A stretch of DNA of 64,000 nt from Paenibacillus sp. Soil766 (lineage in GTDB: Bacteria; Bacillota; Bacilli; Paenibacillales; NBRC-103111). The notes under the pieces were generated by a model. That model made no database searches. It had not been told where the DNA came from and saw only the letters and a list, made by a program, of their open reading frames with translations. Location: positions 1-64,000 of the forward strand of contig NZ_LMSJ01000013.1 in assembly GCF_001428105.1 (NCBI RefSeq), written 5' to 3'. The first letter of the stretch is position 1. Each line of letters begins with the position of its first letter. Position numbers and translations under genes: made by a program. Shown piece by piece: positions 16,857-27,400 of this stretch.

Positions 16857-19800
16857 CTAGAGTCCGAGTATCTTACTGGCCAATGTCGCAAGGTCAAAAA
16901 TGTCCAGCTTGCCGTTCAGATCGAGGTCATATATCGCAATCTTAGCCCAATCTGAGCTTTCGGTTGTTGCCCCGTAATTCTTTGCCAAGATAGCCAAATC
17001 GCCGATGGTCGCATTGCTATTTACCGAAACGACGAAGGCTTGAATGGCCGTTATCAAGTCGGCTACAGCTTGATCCACTTGCGCTTGGGTAACGATCTGA
17101 CCAAGCACCGCGCTTGCCACGTTGATCGCCGCACTCAGCGCATCGACGGCTTGCTGCGGATAATGTCCCCACTTCGTGCCTACAACCGCAGAAGCTAACT
17201 TCATCTGCGCATTCTCAAGCTTGCTAGTCAGCGTCGTTCTGTCCACTTTAATCTGCACTTGATAATCAGGTCCGCTGTTCAGCTGCGTTTCCGTACCTTG
17301 GCCGTCTGCAAGAACGACTTTGGTTAGGTAGACGGAGCCGGTGACCGTTCCGGCAACGGCTTGCGTTTGGAAATGAAGCTTCAGCACGTCGATGGTACCA
17401 CTAATTGCATCCACACCCGCGTCCGCCACAATGATTCTTACAGCTCCCGGCGACTGGACTTCACCTAAGATGGCATAGCCGTCGATCAAGGAGTCCGCCG
17501 AGATGTACGTCAACTTTGTCGGATCGAAGTTGACCGTCATCTCCTTGGCATACACGCTGGTCGTAACACTGACCAACCCATAGGTCAGGTCAAACGATTG
17601 TCCTGCGCTAACTTCAGCCGGTCCGATTAACCGGGTACCGCTGTTTACTTGTACCATTACCGTTGCTGTTGCTTTAATCGTTGTCCCCTGAACCGTACCT
17701 TCAACTGTGAACGTGCCCGTGTCTGCGTACATTTCCGGAGTTATGGCATCCCAGGCAACGCTAACCTCCGAGTTGGTTCCATTTGCGTAGGCAGCGGTTA
17801 CTGTCTCCGGCATGACCGGGGCTGTTTCCGCTGTAGTTGTTACAAACACCGGTTCAATGCCGGTGATGGTATTGACAACAACCACGGTCGCAGCAGGTCT
17901 CGATACACCGGAAGGTCTACCTGGAATTGTCGGATTCGTTACTGTGAAAGTACCTGTCGATGCATAATTCGACGGGGCAATGGCAGGCCAAGTGACTCCC
18001 GAAACCTGTGCAGTCGTGCCGCCATTATATACGGCGGTTGCAACGCTCGGCATAACAGGAGGTACCCCTACCTCCGTATATATGGTAGGGAAAGGTTGAT
18101 AACTTATGACCGCTTTAGGAGCCACCGTTACCGTAGCTTTCGCTTTTAAGTTCGTTCCGGCTACGCTGCCTTCCACGGTAAATGTGCCTGCCGAAGCGTA
18201 TTGAGCCGGGGTAATCGCACTCCAAACGACATCCGCTTTAGTCGTCGTACCATTATCGTAAGCTGTCGTCACTTGGGCCGGCATGACCGGCGTGATGCCT
18301 GCTACGGTGTTCACGAAGGAATCTCCGATCGCAATAACGGAAGAAGACCTGACCGTTACATTCGCTTTAGCCGATATCGAAGTCCCTGGTACCGTACCCG
18401 TAACGGTGAATTGACCGGGCTGATTCAGCAAGCTTGGATCGTAGGAATCCCATGTCACCACGTTGCTGACATTATCGACCGAACCGTCATTGTAGGTCGC
18501 TTCAACATAGGAAGGCAGTTGAGGCGCTTTCCCCACCAGCGTCTGAGTGTTCTCATCAGCAATACTGGTAATCGATACCTGATCCGTAAGCCTTACATAC
18601 ACAGTGGCTTCCGCCTGCACGTTCGTTCCGTCGACAGTCCCCACTACGGTGAAGCTTCCCGTTTGCGACAGTTGTTGAGACGCAATCGGATCCCACAGCA
18701 CGTTGGCCTCCACCATCGAGCCGTCTGTAAGAACTTTGGTTACTTTTGAAGGAAGCATCGGCTGTACATCCAGCGGCGTGCTGACCTTTATCGGCTTAAC
18801 GCTTGCCGTTGGGGTAGCAGACACTTTCCATTCCAGAATACCGGTCCATTGTGTGCCTCTCGTAATCGTCATGCGCAGCTTCGTTGTCGATACTGGCATG
18901 AAGGTCGTCGTATTATACTTATTCAGGGCAACACCGTTGCCGAGTACAGCCTTCACATCCACAAACTCGCTGCCGTTCCAATACTGCAGCTTGCTCGATG
19001 TAGGCGCAAGAATACCGCCGTTGTCTGTCCACCAGTAAACATCGGATTTGTTGATGTTTACTGGTGTCGGCCATTCGTACTGAACCCATTGGCTCGCACC
19101 TGCTTGAGCCCAGTTCCCGTAGGCTCCGCCTTGCTTATCGGTCGAGTTTCTCGGATCATATCCGTCATTAATGGCGCTGAGATTTTCCCAGGAAGAGACG
19201 AAGGAGGTGCTAGGTGTTGCAATAAGCGCCAGGTTTACATCATTCGGAAGCGGATCGACCGTAACCGTAACGTCCACAGCCGTTGTCAGATCGCCATCGG
19301 TGGCGGATAAAGTCACCACATAGCTGCCAGCCTTATTGAAGGTGGCTAACGTGTTCTCCGAGTTTGCATTCGCGAAGAACGCTTGACCGCCTTCCGGACC
19401 GATCTTCAGGCTCCAGGTCGAGTTCAACACGCCTTCCGGCGCTCCATCATCCGTAACGGATGCAAGTAAATTCGCTTTCAGCGGAATTTTCACACTTGTA
19501 TCCTGCTGTGCTGTCACGACAGGCGGCATATTCTTGGCAACCGGAGCAGGCACGCCCGTATTGAACACTTGAACTTCCTTCAGCGCTACGCTGTTTCCCG
19601 TCTTCGGCTTCATCAGCACTCTGAACTTTTGCGCCGTTACGGACGGGAATTGATCATGATTGTAGTTAGCCAGCGTAGGCGACTTATATTGTCCTGGAAT
19701 CGCGATCCATGCCGATGTCGCTTCATCATAATACTGGACGGTATAGATCGAAGGCTCGCGGTAAGTAGTGCTCGGCTTATCGTTATAAAAGTACAATTTG

Positions 19801-22514
19801 ACATCGTCGAACGTTTGCGGCTGCCCGAAATCAAGTTGGTACCATTCTTGAGTGTTCGTCGAGCCTTTGCTTCCCCAGATCGGCGGATTAGCGTAGAAGG
19901 TGCCGGAAACGTACGAGTTGCCGCTAATTGTAAATCCGTTCACGGCGTTCGCTGTAGTTGTATTATCTGCTGTGAAGGAAGCGGTCGCAGTTGCGCTCAA
20001 CGCCAGGTTAGGCGCGCTGCCTGTTTCGGCGGTCAAATCCACGCCGATTTTCTGGAACATATCTGTGGCCCTGCTGTTCTTCGAGAGATCCACTTCGGTA
20101 GCTGACTTCATCTGTGCATTGCTATTATGAGTCAATACACTCGCTCCGGTGTTATCCTTGACGGCAACATCCCCGGTGGACGGGTTCCATTCGACATGGG
20201 CAAGCTTATCCGTGGTGAAAGCCAGCTCGCCGTCGATGTAAACCGAATACCCCTCAGGCACTCCAGCGTAGTTAACAGTTCCGTCCGGCTTATCCCAGAC
20301 GATCGTCATGTCGGTATCGTGATAGTTTAAATTGTTCAACGTAAAGTGGTTCCAACCGATGTCAATGGGCCACAGCTCGACCGTCGAATCCGTACGGGGC
20401 ACAAGACCAGCCACGTTCTCGATCATGGAATAGTTGTAGTTGCCCAAAATATTGTGATGAATCCATGATCTGTAGTCAATTTGCTTCGTATTCGGATTCC
20501 AGCTGTTGAAAAATTCATTGTTGTCTAAAAATTGAATATCGCCATTTGGCGCCATCGACCAGCCGGTCCAGTACATCAGCTTCTTGAACATATCGGCCGT
20601 GATGTAGTTTTGATTCGGATATTTACGCAGCACTTCCGAGAAAAGTCTTATGTTGCCGGTCGCATTAATATTGGAGAAGTTGTTCGTTCCGCCGACTCCC
20701 GCTGCAACTGATGCCGCTTTGTCCTTCTGGTTCGCTGTAAAAAACGGGAATACCGGGAACTCTTCTTTATCCGCCCAATAACGCAGCGACTCCAAATATT
20801 TCGGGTCATCTGTAGGAACTAATCCATCCATCTGGAACGGATAATAGTTGTTCGCTTCTTTCCATGGAATAAAGGTGTTGGATTGTAAATCCTTCTGTAA
20901 GAACATCTTCGAATTGTCATCCCATAAATTAGTCAAAATCGCATTTTTCAGATTATTGGCAATGGCGTACATTTCTTCCGCCTTAGCCGTATTTCCGGCA
21001 AAGCTGTAAGCCTTCGCCGAGGCCATCGCGTTCCCGTACACGAATGCGCTTTCCGTTCGGTCCTGATCGATGTTGCCTCGTTTCTCGAAATAATGAAACG
21101 CATTTCCGTCTCCGTCATTACCAGTCAACGATCCCCAGTTATAGTTGATCACATTGTTGTTGTTCGTATCGAACCGGTCCAACTGACCTTTTACATCCTT
21201 CTCAGCGTAACGCCCAAGATTATTTAAAATTTCCGGCTGGCCGCCATGAACTTGATAAGTTTGCCAGGCGGAATCGCCTATGTATTGAGCGTAGCTATTG
21301 TTCCAGTTGGCTGGGTCACCTGGGTTATCGGTAAACAAGCTGTCCCTGGATACTTCACCCACAGAAATCCAGTCGCCGTACGAATAAATCGGGTTTCTTA
21401 AATATTTGAGATCCTGCATATGCATCGGCTGCGTCAAAACGATCGCATTGTTGTAGCCAAGCGCTCCCTCGACGGAGATCGGGAATTGGTAGTCGTTTCC
21501 TGGAATATTGGCGTCAAGAAAGTTGAAACGGCTTAACCACCATCTGTAATAAATGATCTTCTTGATGTTTTCGTCAGGAACATCCATGTAGGGGATATTA
21601 TCGGCCCACCACTGGTTGTTTTCCTTCATCTGGGTCAAGTATGCGGTATTCGGGTCGTAACCTTTATAGCGGTTATATTCCGTCAGCGATTCGGGAATTT
21701 CATTGGCAATGAAACCCATTTGGAACTTAATCGTGATGGATGCCCCGGCCTCCAAAGTAACGGTTCTTGTCAAGCCCCCGTTGCTAGCCGTCATACCGTC
21801 GCCGCTCAGCCTCGGGTACAGCTTCGTCAATTTGTTCTTGACATCAATACTACCGGTCAATTCCGTACCATTAGACGTCGGAGTTGTTGAATAAGGTGAA
21901 TCTGCCGTTAAGGTTAATGATTTGCTGGCAGCTCCGATGTTTTTTATCGTTACATTCGTAACAGCTACGTTGTTATCGGTTATAAATTTGGTTTCCTCTA
22001 GCGTATAGCCGGCAGAGGCAGCATTGTAGAAACCGTACCAGTAGCTGGGTGTTTGATACCTCTTAGATACATCCTCTGTAAAGGTTATGCCTGTGGCCTG
22101 TATGGAGTATGCTTTTTGTTGACTAATCTCATCCCAATATGCCACATTATTGCCGAATCCGATAACCGACGCGCTATGTCCGTACATGTACAGTGCTTTA
22201 CCGCGAGACATCATATACGTTCCTGCAGGGTCATTTCCACGCCGTGCTAGCAATCTGTCCATCCAGTACGAAGTTCCGCCCGCCGCAAGGTCGGCTTTGA
22301 ACATATCCTGCATCATACTTCTGCTGGCATTATAGGCTGCAGGCTCAGCCGGAACAACCGGACCACCCGCGGAATTCGTAAACACGGGCATACCAGGATC
22401 ATTATTATTCGGAACCGAGTCGGCAAACACGGTTACAGTTCCATTCAACAACATTGAACAAACCATCCCTGCTACTATCGCAGTCTTACGGATATTCCCC
22501 TTTTTTCGCCGCAT
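16857..22514 (-). CDS. giant secreted glycosidase with discoidin, Ig, cohesin and dockerin modules
   Basis: ATG 22514 (MRRKKGNIRKTAIVAGMVCS) is five bases after GGAGG and gives a signal peptide cleaved near VFA-DS; 1885 residues. Rough layout: an (alpha/alpha)6-type catalytic region at 50-830 (RWWLSRFNFLDANIPG, SVEGALGYNNAIVLTQPMHM, SWIHHNILGNYNYSMIENVA), discoidin 1 850-990, PKD-like 1000-1090, discoidin 2 1095-1235, five Big_4-type Ig repeats 1238-1620, cohesin 1620-1755 (VSAGQSFDLTYGL), a FIVAR-like helical module 1757-1830, dockerin 1832-1885 (IYDLDLNGKLDIFDLATLAS). The catalytic part resembles MGH1/GH142-like toroid glycosidases, but substrate and class are not certain. Last gene of the three-gene operon, 87 bp after the SLH protein. 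Confidence 0.8.
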   Translation of the reverse strand: MRRKKGNIRKTAIVAGMVCSMLLNGTVTVFADSVPNNNDPGMPVFTNSAGGPVVPAEPAAYNASRSMMQDMFKADLAAGGTSYWMDRLLARRGNDPAGTYMMSRGKALYMYGHSASVIGFGNNVAYWDEISQQKAYSIQATGITFTEDVSKRYQTPSYWYGFYNAASAGYTLEETKFITDNNVAVTNVTIKNIGAASKSLTLTADSPYSTTPTSNGTELTGSIDVKNKLTKLYPRLSGDGMTASNGGLTRTVTLEAGASITIKFQMGFIANEIPESLTEYNRYKGYDPNTAYLTQMKENNQWWADNIPYMDVPDENIKKIIYYRWWLSRFNFLDANIPGNDYQFPISVEGALGYNNAIVLTQPMHMQDLKYLRNPIYSYGDWISVGEVSRDSLFTDNPGDPANWNNSYAQYIGDSAWQTYQVHGGQPEILNNLGRYAEKDVKGQLDRFDTNNNNVINYNWGSLTGNDGDGNAFHYFEKRGNIDQDRTESAFVYGNAMASAKAYSFAGNTAKAEEMYAIANNLKNAILTNLWDDNSKMFLQKDLQSNTFIPWKEANNYYPFQMDGLVPTDDPKYLESLRYWADKEEFPVFPFFTANQKDKAASVAAGVGGTNNFSNINATGNIRLFSEVLRKYPNQNYITADMFKKLMYWTGWSMAPNGDIQFLDNNEFFNSWNPNTKQIDYRSWIHHNILGNYNYSMIENVAGLVPRTDSTVELWPIDIGWNHFTLNNLNYHDTDMTIVWDKPDGTVNYAGVPEGYSVYIDGELAFTTDKLAHVEWNPSTGDVAVKDNTGASVLTHNSNAQMKSATEVDLSKNSRATDMFQKIGVDLTAETGSAPNLALSATATASFTADNTTTANAVNGFTISGNSYVSGTFYANPPIWGSKGSTNTQEWYQLDFGQPQTFDDVKLYFYNDKPSTTYREPSIYTVQYYDEATSAWIAIPGQYKSPTLANYNHDQFPSVTAQKFRVLMKPKTGNSVALKEVQVFNTGVPAPVAKNMPPVVTAQQDTSVKIPLKANLLASVTDDGAPEGVLNSTWSLKIGPEGGQAFFANANSENTLATFNKAGSYVVTLSATDGDLTTAVDVTVTVDPLPNDVNLALIATPSTSFVSSWENLSAINDGYDPRNSTDKQGGAYGNWAQAGASQWVQYEWPTPVNINKSDVYWWTDNGGILAPTSSKLQYWNGSEFVDVKAVLGNGVALNKYNTTTFMPVSTTKLRMTITRGTQWTGILEWKVSATPTASVKPIKVSTPLDVQPMLPSKVTKVLTDGSMVEANVLWDPIASQQLSQTGSFTVVGTVDGTNVQAEATVYVRLTDQVSITSIADENTQTLVGKAPQLPSYVEATYNDGSVDNVSNVVTWDSYDPSLLNQPGQFTVTGTVPGTSISAKANVTVRSSSVIAIGDSFVNTVAGITPVMPAQVTTAYDNGTTTKADVVWSAITPAQYASAGTFTVEGSVAGTNLKAKATVTVAPKAVISYQPFPTIYTEVGVPPVMPSVATAVYNGGTTAQVSGVTWPAIAPSNYASTGTFTVTNPTIPGRPSGVSRPAATVVVVNTITGIEPVFVTTTAETAPVMPETVTAAYANGTNSEVSVAWDAITPEMYADTGTFTVEGTVQGTTIKATATVMVQVNSGTRLIGPAEVSAGQSFDLTYGLVSVTTSVYAKEMTVNFDPTKLTYISADSLIDGYAILGEVQSPGAVRIIVADAGVDAISGTIDVLKLHFQTQAVAGTVTGSVYLTKVVLADGQGTETQLNSGPDYQVQIKVDRTTLTSKLENAQMKLASAVVGTKWGHYPQQAVDALSAAINVASAVLGQIVTQAQVDQAVADLITAIQAFVVSVNSNATIGDLAILAKNYGATTESSDWAKIAIYDLDLNGKLDIFDLATLASKILGL

Positions 22515-22601
22515 AATGGCCTCCATATGACATATTTTTATTGCCGGATGAATGATACCCCAAATGCTTGCCCCTCCTGCAACCACCTCCGAACGAAGTT
22601 G

Positions 22602-24344
22602 TTACTGGATGAACTGATACAGTCTGTACAATACCGTTGCCGCTTGCGCTCTAGTGGAGCTGCCCTTGGGTTCGAAATAGCCCGCTTTTACACCGTTCAT
22701 CAGACCCGCCTGCTGCACGGCCGTGACCGCTTCTCTGGCATAGTTCGAGGTTTGCTGCAGGTCCAGGAATCCTGCTGTCTTGCCAGCGGATTCGGCGGTT
22801 ACTATCGTAACTTTAAGATGTTGCGCAATCCGGTAGATCAGCACGGCCATATCCTCACGGGTGATCGTATCGTTGACACCGAAGCTGCCAGCATCCTTGC
22901 CTTGCACAATGCCAGCCTTCTGCGCGGAGGCAATGGCCCGGTAATACCAGGCATTCGGTTCGACATCCGTTAAACCAGTAACCGCTTCATAGTCGGCCAG
23001 ATCGAATAAACCAACGAGCATCTGAATGAATTCCGCCCGAGTCACTAGCCCCTCCGGAGCATACAACGCTTCGCCTCTGCCTTGGACGACTTCTCTAGCC
23101 GCCAGCCCATTTACCGCCTCGCGAGCCCAAGCGTACCCATCCATATCCTGAAAGGATACCTGTACAAGTTGCGCCGCATATTGGCTGAAGTGGCTCGGTT
23201 TAAATTCGACCTTACCTGTAATGGCATTGTATCGACCGTTCTTGACCACCTCAAGCTGGCCGTCTCCCGCTATATAGTAGATCACAACTTGACTTGGATT
23301 TTCGCCGGGTGCCAGCGTATAAGGCAATTCAACCTTGATCTCGTTCCCGTCAAAGCGAGTCAAATTTTGCCCGTCAAGGCTCAATTTGAAATCATAGACG
23401 GTGGAGGAACCAATCCGTTGTCTGGCCTGTGGTGTGAGGGTTACTGGGTCCACTTTGGTGACGGACAACTGAAGATTCGAAGTTTCAGAAACTTGACTGT
23501 TTCTGAGAAGCTTCGTAGCGATAGATACCGTTCCCAATTCCGACTCAATAATAATGGTATCAACGTCGCCCTCAACTTGTTGCAGCGCAGCGGCCGGCAG
23601 GTTGATCTGCAGTTCACGAACCTCGGAAGTTTTATTCACTTTGATCATTATCGATTTATTCTTCGACTGCTTTGCAGCTGCGAGCAGATCTTTCGCTTGA
23701 GCACTTACGGTGGCAGTCCCTTGGTTTGAAGGCAGTGCTTCAAGAGAGATGACGTCTTGATTCAAATTTGAACCGGAATTCGAGTTACCGGCGGGGGCCC
23801 CTGCACCCGGGTCAGGGATTGGACCCGGATTTGGACCAGGGTTTGGACCAGGGTTGGAGTTCGCTGGCGTAACTGCCACCTTCGCTTCTTTTCCTTCTGT
23901 CGTTGCAAGCGATTCCATTTTGCTGTCTAAAGCGGTCAATGTATTCAGACTTACGGAAGCAGACCCCGTATCTGTTGCTTTGAAAGTAAGTGAAAACAGG
24001 TTTTTGTCCCCGCTAAACCCCGGCTGCTGTCCCGTATGAGTAAAAACAAGCAGGATGTTGTCGTTGGAGACTTTTGGTGCCAGAACAAAGGTCTCTCCGC
24101 TTATACTGCTAAAATAGCCCGTATACTGAAGTTTCGTTGTATCGTACACAAGCCCGATTTCTGCGCCATAGACATCCGTAAGTGAAGTCCCCTTAACGGT
24201 CAACGTCACCGTCTCTCCCGACCTCACCGTGTTCGATAAAAAATCCAATTCGAATTTATCTGATGACTCTGTCGCGTTAGAAATAGGCAGAAAAGAAACA
24301 AGGAGCAGGAAAACCAAAGAAAATACTTTTAGGTTTAGTGACAT
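22602..24344 (-). CDS. SLH-anchored cohesin protein (scaffoldin-like)
   Basis: ATG 24344 (MSLNLKVFSLVFLLLVSFL) is eight bases after GGAGG; 581 residues with a signal peptide ending near SNA-TE. A cohesin-type domain spans about 30-160 (TVRSGETVTLTVKGTSLTDV). Next are a PGPNPGPNPG linker (about 165-200), a beta-rich module (about 210-390) and three SLH domains (about 395-581, YAWAREAVNGLAAREVVQG; WYYRAIASAQKAGIVQG; NYAREAVTAVQQAGLMNG). SLH domains bind secondary wall polymer and the cohesin can bind dockerins. It therefore probably tethers the two flanking dockerin enzymes to the wall. Binding is inferred, not shown. It lies 72 bp after the DUF5695 enzyme. Confidence 0.88.
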   Translation of the reverse strand: MSLNLKVFSLVFLLLVSFLPISNATESSDKFELDFLSNTVRSGETVTLTVKGTSLTDVYGAEIGLVYDTTKLQYTGYFSSISGETFVLAPKVSNDNILLVFTHTGQQPGFSGDKNLFSLTFKATDTGSASVSLNTLTALDSKMESLATTEGKEAKVAVTPANSNPGPNPGPNPGPIPDPGAGAPAGNSNSGSNLNQDVISLEALPSNQGTATVSAQAKDLLAAAKQSKNKSIMIKVNKTSEVRELQINLPAAALQQVEGDVDTIIIESELGTVSIATKLLRNSQVSETSNLQLSVTKVDPVTLTPQARQRIGSSTVYDFKLSLDGQNLTRFDGNEIKVELPYTLAPGENPSQVVIYYIAGDGQLEVVKNGRYNAITGKVEFKPSHFSQYAAQLVQVSFQDMDGYAWAREAVNGLAAREVVQGRGEALYAPEGLVTRAEFIQMLVGLFDLADYEAVTGLTDVEPNAWYYRAIASAQKAGIVQGKDAGSFGVNDTITREDMAVLIYRIAQHLKVTIVTAESAGKTAGFLDLQQTSNYAREAVTAVQQAGLMNGVKAGYFEPKGSSTRAQAATVLYRLYQFIQ

Positions 24345-24415
24345 GTGAGTAGCCTCCATATAGAAAGTTTCAGATGGGGGATGACTTGAAGTCACCCCCA
24401 TCTGGGCTCATCGTT

Positions 24416-27400
24416 TTAGTTTAGTAGTATGCGTTGTGCCATGGAGACAAGGTCAAATAAATTTAGCTTGCCGTCATTGTTCGCGTCAAACAAGCGAAGC
24501 GACTGCCAATTCGCGGAGCTGCTGGTCGCATTGTAATTCGCTGCAAGTAGGGCCAAATCACCGATACTTGCCGACTGGCTGGCCGAAGCTTGGAACAGTG
24601 CAAACGCCTGCGAGAGTGCATCGCGAGCCAGATCCACCTGAGCTTGGGTAGTATCGCTTTGAGCTGACACCGTGTTGGCTGCAGCAATGGCACTATTGAG
24701 GCTGTCGATCGCGCTTTGCGGATAGTATCCGAAGCGCGGTGCTTCCGGATTGAGAACCTTCGCATTCGCAACAGCTGCTGAAACCTCCGCGATGACCTCG
24801 TTCAATTCGGTCTTGTTCACAGGAACGATGGCGATCGTATGCCCATTCCCTTTGTTTACCGGCAACTCGTTACCGAATTGATCGGCCAGCACGATTCCAC
24901 TCATATAAACATTCGTAGTCACAGATTGATTCAAAGATCGGAACGTCAGCGCGAGGAGATCCATTGTGCCAGTCACCGGAGATGGGCCTGTGCTTGCCTC
25001 TATGATCCTGTATGTCCCTTCACCATACACGCTTCCTACTACGCTAAAGCCGTCCAGCAAGGAGCTCGCGCCTACAAACTCCAGTTCAGCCGGATTGTAG
25101 TTGACCGTCACTGATTTTGCGTATACGCTATCGGTTACATTCGACAAGCCGTAGGTCAGCTGGAAGGAATCTCCCGCCGTGACGGAGCTCGGTCCACTCA
25201 ACCGATACGAAAGCGTCATGTCGCTTTCTGGAATCACAACTTCCATATCCGGGCTGGCATTCAGAGAACCGTTTTTCATATACCGAACAAAATACTTGCC
25301 GGCGGCGAGACCTGTGACTTCTCTTCCTGTGATCGCAGTATATTCTGCCGCACCTTCGATCCTATACTCCATTTCCGGTGTTACGCCATGGAGCTTTCCA
25401 TCGTTTCCGTTGAAAATTGTCGGCGCAACCCCTGTTGGTGTTGTCGGTGCTTGCTGCACTGGTTGGAAAACTTCCCATTCCCATAAGCCAACGCCATTAC
25501 CATCCCGAACTTGCTTTGTCAACGTAACACGCAGTGATTTAACTTTCAGAACCTGGTCAAATTTATAAACATTTGTGGTTCCCACCGGAGTAGTACTAGC
25601 TACGATGCCATCGGTAACAGTCCCTGCCGTTACCCATGCACCTGTTTGGCTATCTAACGGGATGTATGAATACGTGTACTGTTTAGGCGCTTTTATACCG
25701 CCATTATCCGTCCAAAGCACCAAGTTTGAGCTTTGGATTGTTGCACCCTGCGGCCAATCATATTGCACCCATTCCTCAGAGCTTGTAACGCCCCATGTAC
25801 CCCAATGCGGGTTGTTGGTAGCGTCTTTTCTGCCGTCATTTACTGCAGGAAGGCTCTCCCAGGACGAAGTGTAGCTGGCAGAGATATTGGCGGAAAACGC
25901 CATATTATTATTTCGTGGAGTCAACAACCGTAAATCTGTCAGTAGTTTTTCAATCGCCTGAGCAACTTCCTCTTCTGTAGCAGCCTTGTTCGCCATCACA
26001 GCGGATGCGTTCGCGAGCGCGACAGCAATTGGCGCTAGACCTTCACCACTTAAATTCGTAGCTTTTAATGCATTTGCATAGCTGTAAATCCTTGCTAGTT
26101 CTGTTTTGTCTGCCCCACTCGTAAATCCATTGACCTTCCATTCCAAAACGCCGCTTCCAACGATAACAGGTTTCATGTCAATACGAGCGCCTGTAATGTA
26201 TGCAGGCTCAAAGGTGGTTGTGTTGTATTTATTCAATGCATTTCCGAGACCGTTTATTGCTCTTGGTGTGTACCAATTTCCGTTCTCATCACGAAGCTGT
26301 AGCTTCATATCCGTGGGTTGGAAATTCCCGGAACCATCGCGGAAAACATATACATCCATCGAGGAAGCAAGGAAAGCTTCATCCCATTGATACATGATCC
26401 ATGTCGGGTCTCCTTCTTTACCCCAGTTGTGCCATGCGCTGTTCGCTGCACCTTTGGTAGGCGAGAAATCCGCTGAACTCTTTGGGTCGAACCCGTTGTT
26501 CAGTGCCGAAGGGTACCCGTCACCGCCGGAGAAACTGGCAGTAGGTGTTGCAGTCAGCGCATTATTGTTAGGTTGTGATTTCACGACATATACAGTGACA
26601 CGTGCCTTCGAGTCGCTGCCTGTGATATCACCCGTGACTACGAATTCACCTTCATTCGCATAGCTGACTGGATCAAATTCGTTCCACGAAACGTCAGCCT
26701 TCCTAAATCCGTCATCGATCAGAACATCCACCTGACCAGGAAGTGCCGGTGCTGTGCCCTTTTGTGTCACAACGCTGAGTGCCCGGTAAGAGCCATCGTT
26801 GTCTTTTGTGATATTAATCGTGACATCCTTGCTGGCCACTTTGTCATCATCAGCCGCCGTAAAAGTAAACACGTAGGTGCCTGCCTTGCTAACGCCACGG
26901 GCATACGAATTTGCTTTATCACCATCGACAAAAGTAATTTCCCCTGCGCCATTTGGACTTTGCTTGAGCGTCCATCCATATGACAAATTGGGTTCAAATA
27001 CCGCGCTGTACAGCGGATCCGGGGTCGCCGCACCGGATAATACGAGAATACTGCTATTCGAAGCATCTTGGACCGCAGTCACTTCCCCAATGTTTGGAGG
27101 CTGTTTTTCCGGCGCTGCGGCTAACTCAATGGTCAGTTCGCCAGAACCACTTTTTTGCCCGTCGTTGGCGGTTAGCTTGACTGTATAGGTTCCGCCTTTG
27201 GTACCGACAGCCTTTGTGGTGGTTGCCTTAGGATTGGTGAAGCTTAGTTTGCCGCCTTCTGGGGTACTGACAACCTCCCACTGGTAGGTCAGCGAGCCAT
27301 TCGGTGCGCCGTCGTCGTTCACCATGCCGTTCAGCGTTAATGGAATCAACGCCTGCGGGTTTTGTGTCGCAGTCTCTACCGTAACCTGCGGAGCTTGATT

